Part shown: piece by piece, positions 1 through 10,774 of the stretch
Layout: every line of letters starts with the position of its first letter
Position numbering within the stretch: the stretch's first letter is position 1
Source of the DNA: Liolophura sinensis
Lineage: Eukaryota > Mollusca > Polyplacophora > Chitonida > Chitonidae
NCBI RefSeq assembly: GCF_032854445.1
Contig: NC_088299.1
Span: forward strand, 1,713,001 to 1,777,000
Direction: 5' to 3'
Length of the DNA: 64,000 nucleotides
Notes under the pieces: model-generated
The model's input: only the letters and a program-made list of their open reading frames with translations
What the model was told of the DNA's origin: nothing
Database searches by the model: none
Translations under genes and position numbers: made by a program

Positions 1-342
1 CAGAGCGTGATGAATGTCTTCATAAACAGCTATTCTCAGAAAATATGTGATGAACAAGTAATGAAAACGGCTGTTTCCTGCAGCCATCTGGTTTGAAAAC
101 CACACCCGTGACTTTGTTCCACCCTACCTTCACTCCAGCTCTCTAATAAGTGGAGTCTGCAGGTTATGAATTTCATCTCCCGTGGAACAGATACTTTATG
201 GGGTTTTTTCCCACCTGGCCAAACTGGCTTATTACAACTCGCATCTACAATAAGATGCAAAACATCTTGGGTTGGACTTCCTTTGTGATCAGTGGATGTG
301 AATTAATTACAGACAATTTCCAACAGGTTTTGATTTATTTGT
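1..342. other. Non-coding, no feature recognised
   Basis: Mixed-composition sequence with short open frames on both strands. None has a recognisable motif or splice context. It ends in a (TTTA)n run that starts the SINE relic that follows. Confidence 0.4.
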
Positions 343-480
343 TCTTTTATTTATTTATTTATTTATTTGACTGGTGTTTTAGGCCATCCTTGAGCACCTA
401 CATTTTACATGATAGCGACATGGATGGAGGAAGCCAGCCAGTATCCACAAGCTGCTGGCACACCCTTCCTGTCCGTTTTA
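343..480 (-). mobile_element. Degenerate SINE-A relic
   Basis: A (TTTA)n tail is followed by TTGACTGGTGTTTTAGGCC, a decayed form of the SINE-A 3' end (TTGATTGGTGTTTTACGCC). Further on, GGAGGAAGCCAGCC and GCTGCTGGCACACCCTTCC match body segments of better copies. The tail is at the left, so the element reads on the minus strand. Divergence is high and the tRNA-like head is not visible, so this is an old copy. Confidence 0.6.
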
Positions 481-2730
481 AAAATGGCTTGTTTATGATA
501 ATCAATCCTATAACATAAGGTAACTGAATCTGCGAATGTACATGTACATGCAGTACCCAATACTATTCGCATTCTGAACAGTTCTATTTACCCTAGTTAC
601 AGACAAAATAAAAATTCAAATCCTAACATTGGCTATTTGACATTTGACATTCAGGTAGATGCCAATTCAAATTCACTGCTTTCAATATTGTGGTTATATA
701 TCTAGCTGCCAATTAGCTTTCTCTCAATTTGAGGTTTTCCAGATTTGGGCGTGGATTTCTTCAAGCACAGAGATTCAGATGATCAATACAGAAGCATACA
801 GCCATTTTGAGAGGGATAAATAGAAAGCTTTTCTTCAAAATTTTTGTTCCATCATTAGAAAGAATGACAAGTCAAGGTTACTGATGGATTAAGAGAACGT
901 CCATTAAGTCAGAAAGTTGTTTTGAAAAGTGGCCAATTGACCGATGTGATAAACAGCTAAAAATAGCCATGGACAATAAATCAGGAACAATCTAGGGAAT
1001 TATAAGTGATCCACATGACGGGGACATGTCACATGGCACCTAAGTATAATGCTTGACGTCCAGTAGATATGGATTCCTTGTGGTCAATACTTAAGGCTCT
1101 TGGACAGTTCAGTGAAACTATACAATGTAGCTTCAGCTTAGCAGCACTGCGAACAAAAAAAAAAAAAAAAAAAGCCAAGGAGATAGGTCAAAATGTGGTA
1201 ACCCATTTAATCCTGCAAGCAGAACATCAGGACATTGTGTGATTTCTGCGGAGCAACCTGAAGAAGCAGTCTGAAGTAGCCAATGTAGATTTTACCCTGG
1301 ACCTATGATGAGTTCGCCAAGGATCCAGATTTACAATCTCTTTGTACTATCCTTTTTTACACCCGACTGGGACTAAAGCAGCATACTAGTCCCAGCCTTG
1401 ACTGTCAAATCTGGCCCAGCTTTATAGTCAAGTCCCACTCAGGTATACATTTAACAACGATTCAGTTGTAAATTCACACAGGCTTATTGCTCTGAAACAT
1501 GTGTTTTACCTTGAGCATATCACTTCAAAACTAATTAAGTTTCCGTTGTTCAAGGAGACGCGAAAATGTATGACTTCTACTGTGGTTAAGTCGTAAATAA
1601 TTGCTATTTCCAGTTGGTTGCCATGGAAATCACACTTTAAATAAAAACCTAAAGATTTACTTATTATATAATTAACCTCCATATCAAATTGATATTTTGG
1701 GCAAAGGAAACCATAGTGACTGATGGAGTAAACCACCATCCTTGGGCAAGTAACAAATGATTTCTCCACATGTAAGACACAGAATGTGTATGGTATAATG
1801 GTGGAAGATCTCAAAAAAACTGCATGTAAGACGACATAACCGAGCAGTCAATTGTTTACTGGAGTCAGGACCGATAAACTGGAGTCAGGGTCGAAAAACT
1901 GGAGTCAGGACAAAAACCCTGTCCATTCCTGGGTTTAATCAAGTGCCTAGTGTGTCAGAGAGATGCAATTCAGACAGCCATTTTAACTGCATGGTCACAG
2001 TCTTAACTCTAAAAAGGGTTGAAGTCTTAACTGCTAAACCATTGTAATTTAAACTGATCAGCAATAATGTTTTGCTTTATTATTAATGAAAAATATTCAG
2101 GACACAAGGATCTAAAACAATAAAGTAACCGTTGCATGCGAGCAGCTTAACAATTCCTTCCAATTTGTAGCACGAAAAATTTACTTCGTGTTTGAGTATT
2201 ATAGAAATCATTTGGTTTTTCGGTGTTTTAGCTCCTGCGAGATTATACAATTGACATAATATCTTGAATGATGACACCCAACAAAATCTACGCTGGAATA
2301 CAATCTCATTTAACAGGCAAATGGGATGTCCATTAACGTTCAAACACGCAAAATTTATCACCATTTTCCAGCCTTAACGACAAAAATTGGAAGTTTCAGT
2401 CATTAATCAGAATCACAGCTTTAAACAGTCATGTTTTTTTTTTTTTTTTAACCTGGAAAGAAATTCTTCACAAATTCCCATTAATCAAAATATGCTGGAG
2501 TTAAATCCCATATGTGGTTTCACGTGACAAAACAGCTCAGGAGGTAAATCAGCGTGAAAATACCTGCACAAGAGACCTGGTAATTAAATAGGCCATAAAT
2601 TTTTCAGTAAAGCTCTATGACCTTCAAGACACATGAAATACACTGATAAAGACATGATACACACACTCCAGAATCTAAAATGTGATGAAAACTAATTCCT
2701 CAACCTTTTCACAAATGAAACACCCACTCA
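481..2730. other. Non-coding AT-rich stretch
   Basis: No gene recognised. It holds a poly(A) run at about 1156-1173, a poly(T) run at about 2433-2448 and the short tandem repeat at 1857-1916. Open frames are short, overlap on both strands and show no domain. Confidence 0.4.
1857..1916. repeat. 20-bp tandem repeat, three copies
   Basis: Three consecutive units share the core ACTGGAGTCAGG and differ at the end of each unit (ACCGAT, GTCGAA, ACAAAA). This is a small, slightly diverged tandem array. Confidence 0.8.
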
Positions 2731-2872
2731 GTGCAATTTATGCATATTTTGAATTTGATTTTGGAGACAAAACTACATCGCATGGATTGGCCAATTTCAG
2801 GGCTTCAAAATAAGCATGATTTTAACAGTCCACAAAGAATAGTGCCTTCAGAATATCCTGAAAATAGAACAC
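2731..2872. repeat. Dispersed repeat R1, copy 1
   Basis: This stretch is clearly homologous to 13721-13860 in the same orientation. Shared landmarks in order are CAATTTATGCA, TTTGATTTTGGAGAC, AAACTACA, GATTGGCCA, CAGAATATTC-like and AGAATAGTGCC. It is a diverged member of an interspersed family. The 120-residue open frame crossing it at 2731-3093 is therefore unlikely to be a gene. The class of element is unknown. Confidence 0.7.
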
Positions 2873-3761
2873 TTTTCAAAGTACTGCTAAAGACAACAAG
2901 TTGCTCTGATTCACATCGTGGCATTCAGGGGTCACCAAAACACAAATACGTTGTGTTTAACAATTTTAGAGATACTTATGTTCAAAATAGATATAAGCCA
3001 CTACAATACATGTACCTATTAAAATGCCAAATATGGACTTTACTCATAGAAACAAAGTCAAAAGATACAGACAATAATAACATCAAGCATTGAGTCCCAC
3101 CGGTTACTTCATGTTTGTAGTCTCAATGACACTCGACCATTTTTTTTTTTCGAGACATGTGCAATATGATATTCATTAAAGGTTGTATTAATGAGTTTTT
3201 CACTTATAATTGCAGGAAGTCAAAGCTTAATAATCAGGAACTAAGAGGCATTATCCCATTCCCATCAATCAGCAGGGTGCTCTTCTCAACAAAGTAGGCG
3301 ACTGGTAATTACATGCTCAGAATACAATTTCATATAGCTACAATCATGCATGCAAGGAATTTTACTGATTTATAGATATGTGTTCACCAGAATTTAGGAG
3401 GAAGAACAAAAATTTAATATTCCATTAAAGGGGCATAACTCTGAAATTTCTTCGATAAGCTTGCTAATCAGAGGACAAAACTAAGTTTAAAAAAAATTAA
3501 CCCATTTTTTTAGATTTAGTAATAGACGAATAGTTATGATAATTATAAAAGCCTTAATTAAGCCAAAGTTGTTCAGTGGATGAGAATAGCTTTTGTCTCA
3601 ATTATGCAAGCAAGTTTATTCATACAAAATTGACAAATTCCTGCTTCATTTCTAGCCAACTTCATACATATTTGGATCAATGTTCAGATGATCTTTGTGG
3701 AAAACAAAGAATGTTGGATGCAAACTTCTTGAATGTCACGAACTAAAATTACACTATCATA

Positions 3762-3910
3762 TCAGTGAATCAGTACCAGATAAAAGAGCGGTGGAAACCC
3801 GTCCTGCAACAAGGAGGCACATTACATGCACTCTAAGGACTCTGTTGTCGTCATCTGACTGAAAAATTGTTAAGTACCATGTTAAACCCCAAGCACTCAC
3901 TCACTCACTC
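3762..3910 (+). mobile_element. SINE-B, 3' fragment
   Basis: The 3' portion of the SINE-B family runs from AGATAAAAGAGCGGTGGAAA through the block CAACAAGGAGGCACATTACA and the shared domain (GTCGTCATCTGACTGAAAAA, GTTAAACCCC) to a (CACT)n tail. The head and left body are missing. No clear target-site duplication was seen. Confidence 0.85.
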
Positions 3911-6348
3911 CATAGTTTTCTAGAAGCCTTTTAACATTCCAGGAAAAGCCCATCATGTATGTATTTACTCTCTTTGGCCCTCATTGACATGTTATGATTA
4001 ATGTTGGCACTCCAAATGTGATAACGTCAACTTCTTTGAATTTGTTTGCTCAGTCAGCTGAAGTTCGATCCAATCAGGTAAAACATGTTTCCAAGAAGCT
4101 AGGTAGCCGAGAGCCATGTGGAAGCATGTAATGGCCTGTAATGTAACACACTGGCTCACAATAATAGGTGACAATACGCATGTGGACTGTCTAGACCATA
4201 TCCTGCTCATTTTTGCCCCTTCCATACCTGCCGGCTCTTTACCCTGAAAGATGTCAGCTTTCTCAGACACTGCTTGAGCTGACGAGCTTTTAACCCATTT
4301 AACTTTCTCTACTTCACAACTTCAATTAGAACAATTAATCTAATATTGCCCCAACCATCTATCAACAGCTTATTTACATAAAAGATATTAGTACCGAAAT
4401 TATTTTGATGGAGTAGTTAGTGGAGCAAATACTGTGTTGTGCAGATATCTTTTAGAGTCACATACAAACATAAATAATTATGTCAAACAGGTAGCTTGTC
4501 AGCAGGTCATATCAAATTCAGAAAAGACACTATTGTGTGTGCATGCAGTCCATTGGCTACATTTGCATCCCACAAGAAGGAAGTTCGCCACATCAATGCT
4601 AATTTTAGACACTAGATATTTGAATCTCCTGAGATCTTAGCATGGTGCAGGAAGGTTTAATCCAGGTATCAAATGGCAATAAAAATATGACGTAAAGCTT
4701 CTTTGACCAACAGAAAGGTTTACACATCGAAACTGACAAATGGGCTAATGCGTTTTTGCAAATGTCAAGCAAAATACAAGCTCTTCAAACACTGGATACA
4801 TAAGGACTTTTTTTTATGTCCCCTTTTTTTCATGCAAAATGTGAATTAACCCCTGGGGTCAGATTAGCAACAGATAATCTCAAAGACAAGAGAGACAGAA
4901 GACATAATGGGAGGAGACAAAATAAAGTCCAGTGCTGTTGTCAAATAACACAGCCATTAATCTCCGTCCCTACGCCATGCGGTCTTTATATATGTAAGCT
5001 AATATCTGAAGCACTGTTGTTTTTCTTGGGCTAGGAATAGCATTAACTGCTGGGCAGCCGCCAAGCTGACAGGGTGGACAGGGGAGTCGTGACTACGCTA
5101 TCCTGGAGTTCATCTAGACACCTTTCCTGACGGATTAAGTGGACTCCCACTATGGCTTCTAGTTGGAGACACAACTGATTCATCCTCACAATAGTTTTTC
5201 CGATATTCTCTAGCTTGTGCTTTCTCTTAATAAATCAGACAGTCTTCTTCCACCCCACCCGTAATCCTTTCCAGGTACCTTATACGACTAACTAGGATTC
5301 CGGTTGGAAAGTCACACTACAACTGGAAGCAGAAACTCCCTGGTTCACCCATATTCCCATGTTTACAGGCAATTTCTGGATGAGGTGACCTCTTGATTCA
5401 TGTCTCTCCACAAGGACTTGGCAAATAAGACCTTTCAGACTGTAATCTGAAAACCCCCGAGTGACCTACTGTGAAGTGACAGCCTTTCAACTCATTCCCC
5501 AGTTTCCACATGGCCTGGTTTCAGGTTCCACAAATCTTGTTTGTAAGGTCCCAAATCTTACACAGTTAAAACTATACAAAAATAGAATGGCCTTCTATCC
5601 TGAAACTTCGTCTGGAAGCCATAGTTTATTCAGTGTACAATTCTTCACTGTTGGGATATTTCAATGAAGACAACGCATTGATACACAGGGTAAAAAACAA
5701 ACTACGCCAAAACATGTTACATATCTTTTTATACGTTATGATTCGTAAAACAGAGAGAAGATTTGACTGGCTAACATGAGGACAAGTCAAATTTGATTGG
5801 TCAATCCTTAGAAATCGTGTATGATTTGATTGTAACTGTGCTTAGGCAGTTATGTTCAGATGTCAGTGACCTTATCATAAAATGTATAAATATTTCGTGC
5901 TGACAAAACAAAGGTCCTAAATTCAGCCGTTTTTTGCACTTTTTTTTTTACATAATAACTGCATGTTCTCTGATGTTCAAAGAAAATTTAACTTAATACC
6001 TTTCATTCTTTTCCCACCATCTGAACTTCTCCCACAAAATGTGTAGTATTGTAGAGTGAATGACCAGGATGCAGTAAAAGAGGTTAGAATTTTACACCAA
6101 CTGACAATCAGTATGGTCATGCAAAATAATACGCATGTTGAAGTGACAAGATAAAAATACAAATTCAATCTTGAAAGAAAACTGTTCAACAGTAGAAGTA
6201 TTTGCACAAAAAGTAAAGTGCCTTTATACTGACAGATGGAAACCACCGTGCATCGTCATATCCGTGAGAAAAATGGAAGCATTATGTGCGCTTACGAGGT
6301 TTTATCACCATGCAGACGTTGTAAGGACTGACATATTTATGAGTACTT
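3911..6348. other. Non-coding stretch
   Basis: No gene recognised. Open frames (3998-4270 minus, 4816-5034 plus, 5461-5667 plus, 5977-6246 minus) are short and carry no motif known to me. A poly(T) run lies at about 5939-5950. Confidence 0.35.
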
Positions 6349-6359
6349 TGGAACACTGA

Positions 6360-6692
6360 AGAGTGAGTGAGTGAGTGCTTGGGGTTTAACGTCGTACTCA
6401 GCAGTTTTTCAGTCATATGATGACGAAGGAATCATTAGGGTGTATGAAATGTGCCTCCTTGTCGCAGGACGGACTCCAACCGCCTTTTTATCTAGTGCTG
6501 CTTCACTGAGACAACTTACCGAAGGCAAGTAAGCCGCCCCGCCCAAGCCATTATAATGATACAGGTCAACCAGTCGTTGCACTATCCCCTTCATGCTGAA
6601 CGCCAAGCGAGGAAGTTACAACTTCCTCTTTTAAAGTCTCAGGTGTGACTTGACCCAGGATTGATCCTGGATCTACCACTCAAGAAGCAGAC
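6360..6692 (-). mobile_element. SINE-B, 5'-truncated, with target-site duplication
   Basis: The (GAGT)n tail at the left is followed by GCTTGGGGTTTAACGTCGTA and ATCTAGTGCTGCTTCACTGAG. Next come CTATCCCCTTCATGCTGAA and the T-arm-like GATTGATCCTGGATCTACC, so the element reads on the minus strand. An 11-bp perfect duplication, TGGAACACTGA, flanks it at 6349-6359 and 6693-6703. The A-box part of the tRNA-like head seen in the 48.1-kb copy is absent. The perfect duplication shows the truncation happened at insertion. Confidence 0.9.
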
Positions 6693-6849
6693 TGGAACAC
6701 TGAGGAAAACGGAACGTTGACGTAACTAATTTAGAGAGCATTAAGGTGCACTTTGCATTCAATTGATTAACTGACCTAGTTATATATTCATATATAAGAT
6801 ATATTAATCTGATTGGTGTCTTTAGTTGTCTGTAGGTGTCTGTACTTTC

Positions 6850-7040
6850 TGTAATATTTCACTTACGTCATGGCAGCAAGCATTATGGTGGGAGGAAACC
6901 GGGCTGGAAACTCAAAAACACCTGAAGGATGCTAACAGACTTTTCCACGCAAGAGCGGAGACAAAGCCAGCATGACCTGGACATGAACTCATGACTGTAT
7001 TGGTGGGAGGCTCCTGAGTCATTGTGCTGTGCTTGCTTGT
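6850..7040 (-). mobile_element. SINE-A, degenerate
   Basis: GCATTATGGTGGGAGGAAACC and AAAGCCAGCATGACCTGGACA identify the SINE-A body, and GGTGGGAGGCTCCTGAGTCATT the start of the head, read on the minus strand. The 3' end is reduced to ATATTTCACTTACG and several internal deletions are visible. Confidence 0.8.
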
Positions 7041-8403
7041 TAATCACGTGAAGACAGTAAAAGCTTTAATTACACCTAAAGCTTGGTGTTTAAAAACTGG
7101 ATCCAGCCAGATAATTATTAAAGTATTAAACTTTTGTCAGCTTTTGTCAGGTTTGTATGTGACTAAAATGCACACCTTCCTCAGTTCTATGAGACACAAA
7201 CGTATATCTGATAAATGAGAGAACAGGCCACAACAAACAGCAAACAGGCACTGGCAATGAAACAGAAAAAAGACTAAAACCCCTCAACATGGTCAATCAT
7301 GTCAAAATAATGGCTTTGCCTGCCGCAAAGAGAGCCATAATGTTTGCTTTAAACACATCCATAGTAGCAATAACTGACGCGGCCACGATGTTTACAATGC
7401 CCACATATAAATGGCTCCTGGCTCTGTAGGTTCTCAAGTTTTGACAAATTTACCTTAAGTTCACGTTCAAACCTGTAAGTGCAATGAAGCCATGGCCATA
7501 AAGCCTGACCGTCCCTATAAAGCTTTTTATATCCCACCAAGGCATCAACCACAATTATTCCCAACCAGCAAGCCAGACACTTTATATCTATAAAAAAAAA
7601 ACATAAATAAGTATTCTACAAGATTAAAATAGTTTGGTTCATTTTGTGCTTTAAACCACAATTAGCGTCTGCAGACAGTTTTTACGGAATCAAATAAATA
7701 TGCACCAAAATAGCATGATTCAATCAGGCAACCTCATTGGTTAACAGCCTGATAGTCATAAAAGCAGCGCTTTAACCATCTGAGCCAGTCTATCTCGTGT
7801 CAACAGAACTATACTGTCGGTTTGTCTTTGGAGCCTTGTGGTTTCTTTACAAAGAATATAAAAAAATTAAAACTTGTTGCTATAAGGAATAAAGGCAATG
7901 CATCATAGGCTTTCCTCTTAGTGTGTGTGTTTTCCAGTGAAACTATATCACGTTTAACTATTTAGGTGGGAAATTTGGCCGCAATCGTTAAACAAGTGGC
8001 TGAAGTATAAAGGGCTACAGCTTGGGATAGTGTTCTCATTACATCACTGCTGAAATCTGGCAGGAGATAGATTAGTGATTAGTAAAGCTGCAGGTGTTAG
8101 TAAAACCTGGAACTTACAGACAACAGCTGGAAGCGTTAGGTTTCAGAATTATGGATTAAAGGTGAAATACAGAAGACTAGGTTACCAAGATAGGATGTGG
8201 GTCAGACTGTGCTCTACAAGTATACTTACAGTACACACGTATCACATAGGGTGATTCTATCTTTTATTAAACACCACAAAGGTGGAAATGGTAAGTGGAA
8301 TGAGCAGATGACCTGTAGTTCCAGTGTTTGATAGTTCTGGAAACATTCACTCTGTCACAATCACCACCACTGACCTAAAACTGATCACTGATCAATTAAT
8401 AAT
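7041..8403. other. Non-coding stretch
   Basis: No gene, strong repeat or RNA feature recognised. Open frames at 7024-7218 and 7349-7564 are short and featureless. Confidence 0.35.
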
Positions 8404-8470
8404 CTAAATTAGGTTCAGTCCATCCGTTCCCGAAAAACAGTACGAGATGAATGGACTGGGCCTAATTTAG
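8404..8470. other. 67-nt foldback, pre-miRNA-sized
   Basis: The left arm CTAAATTAGGTTCAGTCCAT pairs with the right arm ATGGACTGGGCCTAATTTAG. That is 20 consecutive pairs in RNA (18 Watson-Crick and two G-U). After one mismatch a few more pairs follow towards a loop around CCCGAAAAACAG. Length and stem fit a miRNA precursor, but a small transposon relic or a chance inverted repeat would look the same. No seed was matched to a known family. Confidence 0.5.
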
Positions 8471-9363
8471 AAGCCCGTTTCCACAAAAAGCGTGGGAGAC
8501 CCTTTAGATAAGATCAATGACAATTAAAACACCTCCGGCTACTGAAACCCAACCCATATCTGCAGGTAAAATTTTGCAAAGTGTTTTGTAGGAGGACGGA
8601 AGACAGATTAAAGGATGCTAGCACTCATTCACACTTTTAAGTCTTCTCCACAACTGCATGCCAATGGCCATTGTATAAAGCTTAATTGGAAGAGAAAATG
8701 TCCTCAAAGGGTAAGCTAAAAGTGGTCATTCAGATGTGTTAGTGGTCAATAACTTCCTAATAGACAGGGATCTGAAAATGACACACCATCAGATGAGCCA
8801 GAGCACGTGAGAAGGGAAAGACTGGGCAAGGTCAAGGTCGTATTAATACACAAATTTCTGGTCTATTTTATGCCGTTACACCACTAATACCATGAGTCTG
8901 CTTTTGAAAAGATTAAAAAACTATAAGTATTAAAAGCCCCAGGCAAAGACAAAATTTCGATCACGATTTCCTGAACACAATATGATTTGTAAAATGAAAT
9001 TTACCCACATTTCACTTTGAGGGCAGAGAGGGCATGCAATTATATCAATACCCGGAAACCAAACAGCAAAATTGTATCCTGCCCCTTTCATCCGCACTAC
9101 ATTCAAATATTATATGTAAATGATTAGCTTAGCATCACTTTCATGTTAATGGCTCTAGAACCTTCCATCGGTGCTTTAATTTCCTAACATGTCAAAGCGG
9201 TTACATGCTACAAAAGTAGCTTTATGTTTCTTTAGAATGAAAGTATTTCTGACTATAAGGTCACAATCTGAACAAAGGCATAACCAGATTGACTTTGACA
9301 GTCTGCAAAACTTCTTCAATAACCAAGTGCAATCAGGTGACTATAGGCTTCTCTTCCCAAAAT
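8471..9363. other. Non-coding stretch
   Basis: AT-rich sequence without recognisable genes or repeats. Confidence 0.35.
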
Positions 9364-9375
9364 AAACATGGTTCA

Positions 9376-9640
9376 TTTTTTTTGTTTTTTTTTTGATTGG
9401 TGTTTTACGCCGTACTCAAGAATATTTCACTTATACGACGGCGGCCAACATTATGGTGGGTGGAAACCGGGCTGGGGAAACCCACGACCATCCGCAGGTT
9501 GCTGTCAGACCTTCTCACGTACGGCTGGAGAGGAAGCCAGCATGAGCTGGACTTGAACTCACAGCGACCACATTGGTGAGAGACTCCTGGGTCATTACGC
9601 TGCGCTAGCGCTTTAACCGACTGAGCCACGGAGGCCCCTT
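9376..9640 (-). mobile_element. SINE-A, near full length, with target-site duplication
   Basis: Poly(T) at the left leads into TTGATTGGTGTTTTACGCC, the Meta-like 3' domain, the GGAAACCGGGCTGGGGAAAC body, GCCAGCATGAGCTGGACTTG and a tRNA-like head ending at GAGGCCCC, all minus strand. On that strand the head has an A-box-like TGGCTCAGTCGGTTAAAGC and a B-box-like GTGAGTTCAAGTCCAGC, the internal pol III promoter expected of a tRNA-derived SINE. A perfect 12-bp duplication, AACATGGTTCAT, flanks it at 9364-9375 and 9641-9652. It looks like one of the younger copies. Confidence 0.95.
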
Positions 9641-9652
9641 AACATGGTTCAT

Positions 9653-10166
9653 CACCATACCAAATGTGTACATGCATGGCGAAACTCTCTGTTCTGATTT
9701 ATACACGTTCCACAACGTTAGCAATTTTTTTCTTTTCTTTTTGCAACAAGTGAAGAAAGAGAACAAAGGGCAACATTGCAAAGCTTTTCTTTTCTCTTTC
9801 TTTTTTGTAGACGGTACACTTTAACCATGTGTGAGCACTTTCTACCAAAAGTACATATAGCAGACGTACATTCCTTGTCATTTGTCTTGAAAACTGAGTA
9901 AGAAGTTTCCTATGTTGTGCGACACTTCTTTTTATAGTTACACATATTTCCTTCACTTCCTGAGCTCGGATCAGGCAAAAAAAAAAAAAATTACAGCTGC
10001 TTCGATTTCACACAGACATCACATCTAAAATGATTTTAATCAGTCCAGTTTGGTACCAAGCAAACTATGTCAATTTCTGCTACATCGTTAAAAAGAAATA
10101 GCAATGCATTTTTATAGACTTTAATACAGATTCTCATTAAGAATGCTAAGTTATCTTTAATGACTG
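9653..10166. other. Non-coding, with pyrimidine-rich tracts
   Basis: Two long T/C tracts (about 9725-9743 and 9782-9806) surround unremarkable sequence; an A14 run lies at about 9978-9991. No gene seen. Confidence 0.4.
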
Positions 10167-10774
10167 TATATTGGGTCGGCATAAAAAAATGAGTCGTACT
10201 TTGATGCTGCATTGCTCCATTATCCTTCGTTTAAACCCTTTCAGACTTTAGACATTAAAATGGCATGATTTTTTTAATATACTGACCACGTTTCAAGATC
10301 ATAGCTTGAGGAGTCTGTACACAGGGTTAAAATGAAAACATAGCCTCAAAAACGCACGTTACAGTGACCCATTGCATCACATATGCATCACGGACCTATG
10401 AGGGTCGCACGGAAAAATTCACTGAGAAGGAACTAAAAGCATGCACCAAGGACTGCTGGAAAAAAATTACTCTTAAGGAGATTCGGGACTCAATCAGTTC
10501 ATGGAGGAAACGTTTGCGCGCCGTCTACCGGGAAGATGGAGGATAAATAAAACTAGGTTGAATATCATTTTGAAATGTCTTGAACATGCGTTTTTGATTC
10601 TATTTTGATTTTGGTCCCATGAACAGAAATCTTAAAGGATGAAATTGAAATTTGGTCTCTATACTTAGGACATAATGGCTTTTGAATGTGTAAATTTTAA
10701 GAAGCTGAAGAAAGAGGATTTCAGAGATATTGAGTGTCAAAGTAGGGCCAATTTTTTTATGCCCACCCAATATA
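10167..10774 (+). mobile_element. Non-autonomous Tc1/mariner-type DNA transposon
   Basis: The ends are terminal inverted repeats beginning TATATTGGGT(C/G)GGCATAAA. The left arm at 10167-10207 pairs with the right arm at 10734-10774 over about 41 bp with scattered mismatches; the inner part shares TACTTTGA. The element starts and ends at TA dinucleotides, as expected of TA-targeting IS630/Tc1/mariner elements. At 608 bp it is less than half an autonomous element. It contains a transposase-like C-terminal scrap (10364-10546), so it looks like an internal-deletion derivative. The superfamily assignment is inferred from ends and scrap together. Confidence 0.8.
10364..10546 (+). pseudogene. Transposase C-terminal remnant
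   Basis: A 60-residue frame ends in the pattern CWKKITLKEIRDSI, then WRKRLRAVYREDGG. This resembles the end of Tc1/mariner-type DDE transposases, where a helix (W..I....I...I) is followed by a basic (R/K)RL.AV....GG motif. No catalytic acidic residue or DNA-binding domain is present, and a stop follows GG directly, so it cannot be functional. It lies inside the terminal-inverted-repeat element 10167-10774, which supports the call. The family match is from memory of the motif only. Confidence 0.55.

Noticed and set aside
2731-3093. 120-residue plus-strand frame
   Set aside because: Its first part is interspersed repeat R1 and it shows no protein motif.
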